Origin: Rhyzopertha dominica
Taxonomy: Eukaryota; Arthropoda; Insecta; Coleoptera; Bostrichidae
Reading direction: 5' to 3'
Assembly (NCBI GenBank): GCA_025024175.1
Contig: QCXZ01000137.1
Span: forward strand, 4,960,001-5,024,000
Length of the DNA: 64,000 nucleotides
Positions 47,430 through 59,448 of the stretch are shown in pieces. The notes under the pieces are model-generated. The model was not told where the DNA came from. It ran no database searches and saw nothing but the letters and a program-made list of their open reading frames with translations. A program made the translations under genes and the position numbers. Numbering within the stretch: position 1 is the stretch's first letter; each line of letters starts with the position of its first letter.

Positions 47430-49600
47430 ACTACAACGGTTCGCTCGGACAGTGTACTTATTTAGGCCGCCCGCAGTGCTAGCTCATTTTAGAGCAGATT
47501 TTTGAAATCTGCAGTTCAAAATACATCTGTACGTCGATTTTGAGCTAAATCTATTTTTTGTCAAAAATCACAAAACATCCAAGGCTAACCCCTTTGTCCT
47601 TTTTTGACCTTAAAATTTTTTCGTCTTCGATTCAGCTGAATACAAGTATACTTACTGATTTGGACCTCCTGAATTTCGAAATGGCCTCAGTTGGACGCTA
47701 ACTACAACGGTTCGCTCGGAAAGTGTACTTATTTAGGCCGCCCGCAGTCCTAGTTCATTTTAGAGCACATTTTTGAAATCTGCAGTTCAAAATACATCTG
47801 TACGTCGATTTTAAGCTAAATCTATTTTTTGTCAAAAATCACAAAACATCCAAGGCTAACCCTTTGTTCTTTTTTGACCTTAAAATTTTTCGTCTTCGAT
47901 TCAGCTGAATACAAGTATACTTACTGATTTGGACCTCCTGAATTTCGAAATGGCCTCAGTTGGACGCTAGCTACAACGGTTCGCTGGGAAAGTGTACTTA
48001 TTTAGGCCGCCCGCAGTCCTAGCTCATTTTAGAGCACATTTTTGAAATCTGCAGTTCAAAATACATCTGTACGTCGATTTTGAGCTAAATCTATTTTTTG
48101 TCAAAAATCACAAAACATCCAAGGCTAACCCCTTGTCCTGTTTTGACCTTAAAATTTTTTCGTCTTCGATTCAGCTGAATACAAGTATACTTACTGATTT
48201 GGACCTCCTGAATTTGGAAATGGCTTCAGTTGGTCGCTAGCTACAACGGTTCGCTCGGAAAGTGTACTTATTTAGGCCGCCCGCAGTCCTAGTTCATTTT
48301 AGAGCACATTTTTGAAATCTGCAGTTCAAAATACATCTGTACGTCGATTTTAAGCTAAATCTATTTTTTGTCAAAAATCACAAAACATCCAAGGGCTAAC
48401 CCCTTTGTTCTTTTTTGACCTTAAAATTTTTTCGTCTTCGATTCAGCTGAATACAAGTATACTTTACTGATTTGGACCTCCTGAATTTCGAAATGGCCTC
48501 AGTTGGACGCTAACTACAACGGTTCGCTCGGACAGTGTACTTATTTAGGCCGCCCGCAGTGCTAGCTCATTTTAGAGCAGATTTTTGAAATCTGCAGTTC
48601 AAAATACATCTGTACGTCGATTTTGAGCTAAATCTATTTTTTGTCAAAAATCACAAAACATCCAAGGCTAACCCCTTTGTCCTTTTTTGACCTTAAAATT
48701 TTTTTCGTCTTCGATTCAGCTGAATACAAGTATACTTACTGATTTGGACCTCCTGAATTTCGAAATGGCCTCAGTTGGACGCTAACTACAACGGTTCGCT
48801 CGGAAAGTGTACTTATTTAGGCCGCCCGCAGTCCTAGTTCATTTTAGAGCACATTTTTGAAATCTGCAGTTCAAAATACATCTGTACGTCGATTTTAAGC
48901 TAAATCTATTTTTTGTCAAAAATCACAAAACATCCAAGGCTAACCCCTTTGTTCTTTTTGACCTTAAAATTTTTTCGTCTTCGATTCAGCTGAATACAAG
49001 TATACTTACTGATTTGGACCTCCTGAATTTCGAAATGGCCTCAGTTGGACGCTAGCTACAACGGTTCGCTGGGAAAGTGTACTTATTTAGGCCGCCCGCA
49101 GTCCTAGCTCATTTTAGAGCACATTTTTGAAATCTGCAGTTCAAAATACATCTGTACGTCGATTTTGAGCTAAAATCTATTTTTTGTCAAAAATCACAAA
49201 ACATCCAAGGCTAACCCCTTTGTCCTGTTTTGACCTTAAAATTTTTTCGTCTTCGATTCAGCTGAATACAAGTATACTTACTGATTTGGACCTCCTGAAT
49301 TTGGAAATGGCTTCAGTTGGACGCTAGCTACAACGGTTCGCTCGGAAAGTGTACTTATTTAGGCCGCCCGCAGTCCTAGCTCATTTTAGAGCACATTTTT
49401 GAAATCTGCAGTTCAAAATACATCTGTACGTCGATTTTGAGCTAAATCTATTTTCTTGTCAAAAATCACAAAACATCCAAGGCTAACCCCTTTGTTCTTT
49501 TTTGACCTTNAAATTTTTTCGTCTCCGATTCAGCTGAATACAAGTATACTTACTGATTTGGACCTCCTGAATTTCGAAATGGTCTCAGTTGGACGCTAAC
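47430..49600. repeat. Four-monomer higher-order repeat, two copies
   Basis: Unit-specific variants recur about 1,083-1,087 bp apart, i.e. four monomers. CGGACAGTG is at 47446 and 48529, with the GCAGTGCTAGC and GTCCTTTTTTG variants in the same units, and GTCCTGTTTTGACC is at 48135 and 49222 followed by TTTGGAAATGGCTTCAG. This shows block duplication, not only single-unit turnover. Confidence 0.75.
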
Positions 49601-52507
49601 TACAACGGTTCGCTCGGACAGTGTACTTATTTAGGCCGCCCGCAGTCCTAGCTCATTTTAGAGCAGATTTTTGAAATCTGCAGTTTCAAAATACATCTGT
49701 ACGTCGATTTTGAGCTAAATCTATTTTTTGTCAAAAATCACAAAACATCCAAGGCTAACCCCTTTGTTCTTTTTTGACCTTAAAATTTTTTCGTCTCCGA
49801 TTCAGCTGAATACAAGTATACTTACTGATTTGGACCTCCTGAATTTCGAAATGGCCTCAGTTGGACGCTAGCTACAACGGTTCGCTGGGAAAGTGTACTT
49901 ATTTAGGCCGCCCGCAGTCCTAGCTCATTTTAGAGCACATTTTTGAAATCTGCAGTTCAAAATACATCTGTACGTCGATTTTGAGCTAAATTTATTTTTG
50001 TCAAAAATCACAAAACATCCAAGGCTAACCCCTTCGTTCTTTTTTGACCTTAAAATTTTTTCGTCTTCGATTCAGCTGAATACAAGTATACTTACTGATT
50101 TGGACCTCCTGAATTTCGAAATGGCCTCAGTTGGACGCTAGCTACAACGGTTCGCTGGGAAAGTGTACTTATTTAGGCCGCCCGCAGTCCTAGCTCATTT
50201 TAGAGCACATTTTTGAAATCTGCAGTTCAAAATACATCTGTACGTNGATTTTGAGCTAAATCTATTTTTTGTCAAAAATCACAAAACATCCAAGGCTAAC
50301 CCCTTTGTTCTTTTTTGACCTTAAAATTTTTTCGTCTCCGATTCAGCTGAATACAATTATACTTACTGATTTGGACCTCCTGAATTTCGAAATGGCCTCA
50401 GATGGACGCTAGCTACAACGGTTCGCTGGGAAAGTGTACTTATTTAGGCCGCCCGCAGTCCTATGTTCATTTTAGAGCACATTTTTGAAATCTGCAGTTC
50501 AAAATACAACTGTACCGTCGATTTTAGGCTAAATCTATTTTTTGTCAAAAATCACAAAACATCCAAGGCTAACCCCTTTGTTCTTTTTTGACCTTAAAAT
50601 TTTTTCGTCTTCGATTCAGCTGAATACAAGTATACTTACTGATTTGGACCTCCTGAATTTCGAAATGGCCTCAGTTGGACGCTAACTACAACGGTGCGCT
50701 CGGGAAAGTGTACTTATTTAGGCCGCCCGCAGTCCTAGCTCATTTTAGAGCAGATTTTGAAATCTGCAGTTCAAAATACATGTGTACGTCGATTTTGAGC
50801 TAAATCTATTTTTTGTCAAAAATCACAAAAACATCCAAGGCTAACCCCTTTGTTCTTTTTTGACCTTAAAATTTTTTCGTCTCCGATTCAGCTGAATACA
50901 AGTATNCNTACTGATTTGGACCTCCTGAATTTCGAAATGGCCTCAGTTGGACGCTAGCTACAACGGTTTCGCTGGGAAAGTGTACTTATTTAGGCCGCCC
51001 GCAGTCCTAGCTCATTTTAGAGCACATTTTTGAAATCTGCGGTTCAAAATACATCTGTACGTCGATTTTGAGCTAAATCTATTTTTTGTCAAAAATCACA
51101 AAACATCCAAGGCTAACAACCCCTTTGTTCTTTTTTGACCTTAAAATTTTTTCGTTCTTCGATTCAGCTGAATACAAGTATACTTACTGATTTGGACCTC
51201 CTGAATTTCGAAATGGCCTCAGTTGGACGCTAGCTACAACGGTTCGCTGGGAAAGTGTACTTATTTAGGCCGCCCGCAGTCCTAGCTCATTTTAGAGCAC
51301 ATTTTTTGAAATCTGCAGTTCAAAATACATCTGTACGTCGATTTTGAGCTAAATCTAATTTTGTCAAAATCACAAAAACATCCAAGGCTAACAACCCCTT
51401 TGTTTCTTTTTTGACATTAAAATTTTTTCGTCTCGGATTCAGCTGAATACAATTATACTTACTGATTTGGACCTCCTGAATTTCGGAATGGCCTCAGTTG
51501 GTCGCTAGCTACAACGGATTCGCTCGGAAAGTGTCCTTATTTAGGCCGCCCGCAGTCCTAGCTCATTTTAGAGCACATTTTTGAATTCTTGCAGTTCAAA
51601 ATACATCTGTACGTCGATTTTTGAGCTAAATCTATTTTTTGTCAAAAATCACAAAACATCCAAGGCTAAACCCCCTTTGTTTTTTTTGACCTTAAAATTT
51701 TTTCGTCTTCGATTCAGCTGAATACACGTATACTTACTGATTTGGACCTCCTGAATTTCGAAAATGGCCTCAGTTGGACGCTAGCTACAACGGTTCGCTG
51801 GGAAGTGTACTTATTTAGGCCGCCCGCAGTCCTAGCTCATTTTAGAGCACATTTTTGAAATCTGCAGTTCAAAATACATCTGTACGTCGATTTTGAGCTA
51901 AATCTATTTTTTGTCAAAATCACAAAACATCCAAGGCTAACCCTTTGTCCTGTTTTTACCTTAAAATTTTTTCGTCTTCGATTCAGCTGAATACAAGTAT
52001 ACTACTGATTGGACCTCCTGAATTTGGGAAATGGCTTCAGTTGGACGCTAGCTACAACGGTTCGCATCGGAAAGTGTACTTATTTAGGCCGCCCCGCAGT
52101 CCTAGCTCATTTTAGAGCACATTTTTGAAATCTGCAGTTCAAAATACATCTGTACGTCGATTTGAGCTAAATCTATTTTCTTTGTTCAAAAATCACAAAA
52201 CATCCAAGGCTAACCCCTTGTCTTTTTTGACCTTGAAATTTTTTCGTCTTCGATTCAGCTAATACAAGTATACTTACTGATTTGGACCCCTGAATTTCGA
52301 AATGGCCTCAGTTGACGCTACTACAACGGTTCGCTCGGAAAGTGTACTTATTTAAGCCGCCCGCGCAGTCCTAGCTCATTTTAGAGCACATTTTTGAAAT
52401 CTGCAGTTCAAAATACATCTGTACGTCGATTTTGAGCTAAATCTATTTTTTTGTCTAAAATCACAAAAACATAAGGCTAACCCCTTTGTTCTTTTTTGAC
52501 CTTAAAA

Positions 52508-52607
52508 NNNNNNNNNNNNNNNNNNNNNNNNNNNNNNNNNNNNNNNNNNNNNNNNNNNNNNNNNNNNNNNNNNNNNNNNNNNNNNNNNNNNNNNNNNNNN
52601 NNNNNNN
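52508..52607. other. Assembly gap of 100 N
   Basis: Exactly 100 N bases, the usual placeholder for a gap of unknown size, interrupt the satellite. Sequence left of it is rich in single-base indels relative to matching sequence on its right (see findings). Confidence 0.99.
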
Positions 52608-55600
52608 TGTTCTTTTTTGACCTTAAAATTTTTTCGTCTCGATTCAGCTGAATACAAGTATACTTACTGATTTGGACCTCCTGAATTTCGAAATGGCCTC
52701 AGTTGGTCGCTAGCTACAACGGTTCGCTCGGAAAGTGTCTTATTTAGGCCGCCCGCAGTCCCTAGCTCATTTTAGAGCACATTTTTTGAAATCTGCAGTT
52801 CAAAATACATCTGTACGTCGATTTTGAGCTAAATCTATTTTTTGTCAAAAATCACAAAACATCCAAGGCTAACCCCTTTGTCCTGTTTTGACCTTAAAAT
52901 TTTTTCGTCTTCGATTCAGCTGAATACAAGTATACTTACTGATTTGGACCTCCTGAATTTGGAAATGGCTTTCAGTTGGTCGCTAGCTACAACGGTTCGC
53001 TCGGAAAGTGTACTTATTTAGGCCGCCCGCAGTCCTAGTTCATTTTAGAGCACATTTTTGAAATCTGCAGTTCAAAATACATCTGTACGTCGATTTTAAG
53101 CTAAATCTATTTTTGTCAAAAATCACAAAACATCCAAGGCTAACCCCTTTGTTCTTTTTTGACCTTAAAATTTTTTCGTCTTCGATTCAGCTGAATACAA
53201 GTATACTTACTGATTTGGACCTCCTGAATTTCGAAATGGTCTCAGTTGGACGCTAACTACAACGGTTCGCTCGGACAGTGTACTTATTTAGGCCGCCCGC
53301 AGTCCTAGCTCATTTTAGAGCAGATTTTTGAAATCTGCAGTTCAAAATACATCTGTACGTCGATTTTGAGCTAAATCTATTTTTTGTCAAAAATCACAAA
53401 ACATCCAAGGCTAACCCCTTTGTTCTTTTTGACCTTAAAATTTTTTCGTCTCCGATTCAGCTGAATACAAGTATACTTACTGATTTGGACCTCCTGAATT
53501 TCGAAATGGCCTCAGTTGGACGCTAGCTACAACGGTTCGCTGGGAAAGTGTACTTATTTAGGCCGCCCGCAGTCCTAGCTCATTTTAGAGCACATTTTTG
53601 AAATCTGCAGTTCAAAATACATCTGTACGTCGATTTTGAGCTAAATTTATTTTTTGTCAAAAATCACCAAAAACATCCAAGGCTAACCCCTTCGTTCTTT
53701 TTTGACCTTAAAATTTTTTCGTCTTCGATTCAGCTGAATACAAGTATACTTACTGATTTGGACCTCCTGAATTTCGAAATGGCCTCAGTTGGACGCTAGC
53801 TACAACGGTTCGCTGGGGAAAGTGTACTTATTTAGGCCGCCCGCAGTCCTAGCTCATTTTAGAGCACATTTTTGAAATCTGCAGTTCAAAATACATCTGT
53901 ACGTCGATTTTGAGCTAAATCTATTTTTTGGTCAAAAATCACAAAACATCCAAGGCTAACCCCTTTGTTCTTTTTTGACCTTAAAATTTTTTCGTCTCCG
54001 ATTCAGCTGAATACAATTATACTTACTGATTTGGACCTCCTGAATTTCGAAATGGCCTCAGATGGACGCTAGCTACAACGGTTCGCTGGGAAAGTGTACT
54101 TATTTAGGCCGCCCGCAGTCCTAGTTCATTTTAGAGCACATTTTTGAAATCTGCAGTTCAAAATACAACTGTACGTCGATTTTAGGCTAAATCTATTTTT
54201 TGTCAAAAATCACAAAACATCCAAGGCTAACCCCTTTGTTCTTTTTTGACCTTAAAATTTTTTCGTCTTCGATTCAGCTGAATACAAGTATACTTACTGA
54301 TTTGGACCTCCTGAATTTCGAAATGGCCTCAGTTGGACGCTAACTACAACGGTTCGCTCGGAAAGTGTACTTATTTAGGCCGCCCGCAGTCCTAGCTCAT
54401 TTTAGAGCAGATTTTTGAAATCTGCAGTTCAAAATACATGTGTACGTCGATTTTGAGCTAAATCTATTTTTTGTCAAAAATCACAAAACATCCAAGGCTA
54501 ACCCCTTTGTTCTTTTTTGACCTTAAAATTTTTTCGTCTCCGATTCAGCTGAATACAAGTATACTTACTGATTTGGACCTCCTGAATTTCGAAATGGCCT
54601 CAGTTGGACGCTAGCTACAACGGTTCGCTGGGAAAGTGTACTTATTTAGGCCGCCCGCAGTCCTAGCTCATTTTAGAGCACATTTTTGAAATCTGCAGTT
54701 CAAAATACATCTGTACGTCGATTTTGAGCTAAATTTATTTTTTGTCAAAAATCACAAAACATCCAAGGCTAAACCCCTTCGTTCTTTTTTGACCTTAAAA
54801 TTTTTTCGTCTTCGATTCAGCTGAATACAAGTATACTTACTGATTTGGACCTCCTGAATTTCGAAATGGCCTCAGTTGGACGCTAGCTACAACGGTTCGC
54901 TGGGAAAGTGTACTTATTTAGGCCGCCCGCAGTCCTAGCTCATTTTAGAGCACATTTTTGAAATCTGCAGTTCAAAATACATCTGTACGTCGATTTTGAG
55001 CTAAATCTAATTTTTGTCAAAAATCACAAAACATCCAAGGCTAACAACCCCTTTGTTCTTTTTTGACATTAAAATTTTTTCGTCTCGGATTCAGCTGAAT
55101 ACAATTATACTTACTGATTTGGACCTCCTGAATTTCGGAATGGCCTCAGTTGGTCGCTAGCTACAACGGTTCGCTCGGAAAGTGTCCTTATTTAGGCCGC
55201 CCGCAGTCCTAGCTCATTTTAGAGCACATTTTTGAATTCTGCAGTTCAAAATACATCTGTACGTCGATTTTGAGCTAAATCTATTTTTTGTCAAAAATCA
55301 CAAAACATCCAAGGCTAACCCCTTTGTTTTTTTTGACCTTAAAATTTTTTCGTCTTCGATTCAGCTGAATACACGTATACTTACTGATTTGGACCTCCTG
55401 AATTTCGAAATGGCCTCAGTTGGACGCTAGCTACAACGGTTCGCTGGGAAAGTGTACTTATTTAGGCCGCCCGCAGTCCTAGCTCATTTTAGAGCACATT
55501 TTTGAAATCTGCAGTTCAAAATACATCTGTACGTCGATTTTGAGCTAAATCTATTTTTTGTCAAAAATCACAAAACATCCAAGGCTAACCCCTTTGTCCT

Positions 55601-56928
55601 GTTTTGACCTTAAAATTTTTTCGTCTTCGATTCAGCTGAATACAAGTATACTTACTGATTTGGACCTCCTGAATTTCGAAATGGCCTCAGTTGGACGCTA
55701 GCTACAACGGTTCGCTCGGAAAGTGTACTTATTTAGGCCGCCCGCAGTCCTAGCTCATTTTAGAGCACATTTTTGAAATCTGCAGTTCAAAATACATCTG
55801 TACGTCGATTTTGAGCTAAATCTATTTTTTGTCAAAAATCACAAAACATCCAAGGCTAACCCCTTTGTTCTTTTTTGACCTTGAAATTTTTTCGTCTCGA
55901 TTCAGCTGAATACAAGTATACTTACTGATTTGGACCTCCTGAATTTCGAAATGGCCTCAGTTGGACGCTAACTACAACGGTTCGCTCGGAAAGTGTACTT
56001 ATTTAGGCCGCCCGCAGTCCTAGCTCATTTTAGAGCACATTTTTGAAATCTGCAGTTCAAAATACATCTGTACGTCGATTTTGAGCTAAATCTATTTTTG
56101 TCTAAAATCACAAAACATCCAAGGCTAACCCCTTTGTTCTTTTTTGACCTTAAAATTTTTTCGTCTTCGATTCAGCTGAATACAAGTATACTTACTGATT
56201 TGGACCTCCTGAATTTCGAAATGGCCTCAGTTGGACGCTAGCTACAACGGTTCGCTGGGAAAGTGTACTTATTTAGGCCGCCCGCAGTCCTAGCTCATTG
56301 TAGAGCAAATTTTTGAATTCTGCAGTTCAAAATACATCTGTACGTCAATTTTGAGCTAAATCTATTTTTTGTCAAAAATCACAAAACATCCAAGGCTAAC
56401 CCCTTTGTTCTTTTTTGACCTTAAAATTTTTTCGTCTTCGATTCAGCTGAATACAAGTATACTTACTGATTTGGACCTCCTGAATTTCGAAATGGCCACA
56501 GTTGGACGCTAGCTACAACGGTTCGCTGGGAAAGTGTACTTATTTAGGCCGCCCGCAGTCCTAGCTCATTTTAGAGCACATTTTTGAAATCTGCAGTTCA
56601 AAATACATCTGTACGTCGATTTTGAGCTAAATCTATTTTTTGTCAAAAATCACAAAACATCCAAGGCTAACCCCTTTGTTCTATTTTGACCTTAAAATTT
56701 TTTCGTCTTCGATTCAGCTGAATACAAGTATACTTACTGATTTGGACCTCCTGAATTTGGAAATGGCCTCAGTTGGACGCTAGCTACAACGGTTCGCTCG
56801 GAAAGTGTACTTATTTAGGCCGCCCGCAGTCCTAGCTCATTTTAGAGCACATTTTTGAATTCTGCAGTTCAAAATACATCTGTACGTCGATAAATACAAA
56901 ATAAAAGGTAGAATTTTTTTTCGAAAAA

Positions 56929-56934
56929 TTTAAT
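56929..56934 (-). promoter_or_regulatory. Candidate variant polyadenylation signal of DDX18
   Basis: ATTAAA on the minus strand lies 45 bases past the DDX18 stop codon and about 40 bases before the satellite edge. No AATAAA occurs between the stop and the array. If this signal is skipped, transcripts would run into satellite sequence. Confidence 0.35.
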
Positions 56935-56978
56935 ATCAACAAAATCACTAACAATTCATTTTTACATAAAGTACAAAC

Positions 56979-57106
56979 TTAACTATCAAAATTATTTTTA
57001 TTATCTCCATGCTTTGGTGGTCTACGTTGATGGTACACCCTTGATTTTGTGTTGTAATGTCCCATGTGTTGATGTTTCTTCTTTCGAGGTCTGCCATTAT
57101 TCTCTC
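56979..57106 (-). CDS. pit: DDX18/pitchoune last coding exon (basic tail)
   Basis: The acceptor TTTATCAG precedes 57106. With the G carried over from the previous exon it encodes GENNGRPRKKKHQHMGHYN, then VYHQRRPPKHGDNKNNFDS and a TAA stop at 56981-56979. A short Lys/Arg/His-rich tail after the helicase core is usual for DDX18/Has1 proteins and probably aids RNA or nucleolar binding. The phase fits exactly. The exon was found by following the reading frame; it is too short to stand out alone. It lies between the mariner-bearing intron and the satellite. Confidence 0.85.
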
Positions 57107-57428
57107 CTGATAAATCAAAGTTCAATATTAGGCAATAATAAATATACATCAGCAGTGTTAAATAAATTATTTCAATTTATTTTTTTTAATGTTAGATTTT
57201 ATGAAACTAAACAATGTATTTCATGGCTAACTATTTAAAAAACAAACAACAAAAATACATAAAATTGGCCATAACTAAGGTATTTTTAAAAGTAACTATA
57301 CAGAATGTTGTATCGTTTGATAGTTAAAAAAATCGCCGACTTTATGACTCCATAGCCAACTGTAATTTCCGTTTAAAAAAACAAAAGTTTATGGCAAAAT
57401 GCGTAACAAATTCGACTTCACTATTATA

Positions 57429-58745
57429 CAGGGTGCGGCACTATAATTTGCTGATTTGAGTTTGCTGGTATGAAGCGACGGTTAGTCGTGTGAGAGTGGG
57501 GATGGTCTCATTCGAACGGGTGGGTTGGGAAGTTTGTCCCCCCATCACGTTAGTACCGACAATGTATTGGACGAAGGAGCAGCGCGCGTTTGCCGTTGAG
57601 GCTTACTTTTCCAACAGTCACTCCATTGTCGCTACACAAAGGGCCTTTCGCACGCACTTCAATATTGCCCCCAGAGGTCCTGTTCCTGGTCGGCAATCAA
57701 TCGTTACATGGGTAGACACATTCAGACGAAGTGGAAGTGTGGCAAACAGAAGAGTACAGGTCCCGACTGTAAGATCACCTGAAAATGTTGAGGCAGTGTG
57801 GCAGTCCATTTTGGAATCACCTCGGCGATCGGCACGCAAGCATTCTGCCGCCCTTGGAATTTCCGATCGTTCATTACGTCGAATTCTGCACAGTGACCTC
57901 CACTTTCACCCGTACAAATTGGCCGTGGTGCAAGAACTCAGCGCACGAGATTTCGTCACTCGGCAAAATGCTTGTGAAGTGATTCTCGAAAATTTGCCTC
58001 AAGATGCGCTTGTTTTCTTTACCGACGAGGCCCATTTTCATCTGTCTGGATGCGTGAACAGACAGAACATGCGATATTGGAGCAACCGTAATCCGCGAGA
58101 ACTTCATGAGAGGCCCCTTCATTCTCAGCGCTTAACTGTATGTGTGCACTGTCGAGAGTAGGGATCATTGGTCCCGACTTTTTTGAGGAAAATGGGGTTG
58201 CAGTGGCAGTTAACAGTGCTCGCTACCGACACATGATCAAAGAATTTTTTCTCCCACGCCTTGAAGAAATGGATGTTGGGGAAGTATGGTTCCAACAGGA
58301 TGGAGCCACAGCACACACAGCCAGAAATGTTATGACTGTCTTGCGACAACGCTTCCCTGGGCGCCTCATTTCCTTACGAGGCGATCTTCAGTGCCCAGCA
58401 CGCTCACCTGATTTGGCCCCCTGCGACTACTTTTTATGGGGGTACCTGAAGTCCCTCGTCTACAGCGATCGTCCAAGGACCCTGGATCAACTGAGGGAAA
58501 ATATTCGACAAGCAATCAACAACATTCCTGTCATGATGCTTGAAAGGGTCGTCGAAAACTTCAGAAATAGACTAACTCAGTGCACCAACAATGGAGGAAG
58601 CCACTTGACAGACATAATTTTTAAAACACAGTAATTTCAAACTTTCAGTGTTGTAGAATAAGGATAAAATGTATTGACAACAGTAAATGTAATACTTTTT
58701 GTTTTATTCATTTTTGAAATCAGCAAGTTTAAATGCCGCACCCTG
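57429..58745 (+). mobile_element. Nearly intact mariner-like element in the last DDX18 intron
   Basis: Terminal inverted repeats of 29 bp (57429-57457 CAGGGTGCGGCACTATAATT...; 58717-58745 its imperfect reverse complement ending CCGCACCCTG) are flanked by TA on both sides (57427-57428, 58746-58747). The 1,317-bp element carries one transposase gene on the + strand, opposite to the host gene DDX18. Good TIRs and a single coding lesion suggest a fairly recent insertion. Confidence 0.92.
57562..58634 (+). pseudogene. Mariner/IS630-type transposase with one frameshift
   Basis: The transposase starts MYWTKEQRAFAVEAYFSNSH, a helix-turn-helix region, followed by RQSIVTWVDTFRRSGSV and a second HTH around ALGISDRSLRRIL. 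The first catalytic Asp is in VFFTDEAHFHLSG (~58020), the second in WFQQDGATAHTA (~58305), and the third in RSPDLAPCDYFLWG about 36 residues later. The C-terminus ends GGSHLTDIIFKTQ at 58634. The frame moves by one base near 58140-58145, consistent with a one-base deletion, so no full-length protein is made. Everything else reads open. The Asp spacing differs from the DD34D of classical mariners. Confidence 0.88.
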
Positions 58746-58952
58746 TATTAAGAGTAACATTATCTACAACTTTTGTATTTACATTTTTTGTAGCATCAAA
58801 AATAAACGAGATAAAAGAATTTAAAGAAATACTCACAATTTAGTTTTATTCAAAATATCTAGTAAGCCATGAACTTTTTAAAAAACCAAAACGTGCATTG
58901 ATTCAAGTCAACAAAACTGAATCTTTCTCCAATTAAGTCAAGAAAAACATAC

Positions 58953-59448
58953 CTGAATCGAGTTGCGGCGGCACCCTCAAACCAAACGAAAGAGCGACCT
59001 TCCCCAAATCCAGCTTATTGACATCGAACACGGTCTTCAAACGGTGCGACTCATACGCTCGAACGTACGCCTTGAATGCATCCTTGGCGCACTTATTGAA
59101 GTGATAATTACGTCCGACCATCTCTTCGAGGGCCTTCTGCTCATCCCTCAGCTCGCCGTATTCGAATCGGTTCAGCGGAATCTTCTCCATCTTCAGATAG
59201 CCCAAGTAATTGAGCTCCTCGGGTCTCAAGAGCAGCATGGCGAAACCGCTGCTGCCTTCCCCTCGGGCCGTCCTACCCACGCGGTGCACATACTCTTTCA
59301 GGTCGACCGGAGGGTCGTACTGCACGATCCAGTCGACGCCCGGGATGTCCAGGCCCCTGGCGGCCACGTCGGTGCAGAATAAAATTCCCGATTTCGCATT
59401 GGAGAAACGGAAGAAGGTCGAGGTGCGCTTCGTTTGCTTTTGTTGGCC
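58953..59448 (-). CDS. pit: DDX18/pitchoune exon: helicase domain 2, motifs V and VI, and C-terminal region
   Basis: This exon of 496 bases runs from an acceptor TTCATTGCAG to a donor CAG|GTATGT. It encodes GQQKQTKRTSTFFRFSNA, then LFCTDVAARGLDIPGVDWIV (motif V) and EYVHRVGRTARGEG (motif VI), then the DDX18-specific C-terminal region with RPEELNYLGYLK, RNYHFNKCAKDAFKAYVRAY, and KVALSFGLRVPP. DDX18/Has1 is an ATP-dependent RNA helicase of the nucleolus needed for large (and, in yeast, small) ribosomal subunit maturation; the Drosophila gene is pitchoune, a growth gene downstream of Myc. One trailing G joins the tail exon at 57106. Confidence 0.96.

Larger units (their letters stand above)
44870..56890. 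repeat. Satellite DNA array, ~271-bp monomer
   Basis: About 12 kb consists of tandem head-to-tail copies of a monomer of about 271 bp, measured as repeated 271-base steps of AGGCCGCCCG at 46381, 46652, 46923 and 47194. Each unit carries GCTACAACGGTTCGCT, TTTAGGCCGCCCGCAGT, AAATCTGCAGTTCAAAATAC and GATTTGGACCTCCTGAATTT. About 44 units are present as assembled. No open frame of 60 codons or more exists in the array. The left 1.2 kb is diverged; the right edge is sharp and lies about 90 bp from the DDX18 stop codon. Scattered N bases and a 100-N gap (52508-52607) are in the assembly. Confidence 0.97.

Noticed and set aside
44870..56890. Regularly spaced repeats resembling a CRISPR array
   Set aside because: Repeats are contiguous ~271-bp monomers with no unique spacers, in an animal genome; this is satellite DNA.
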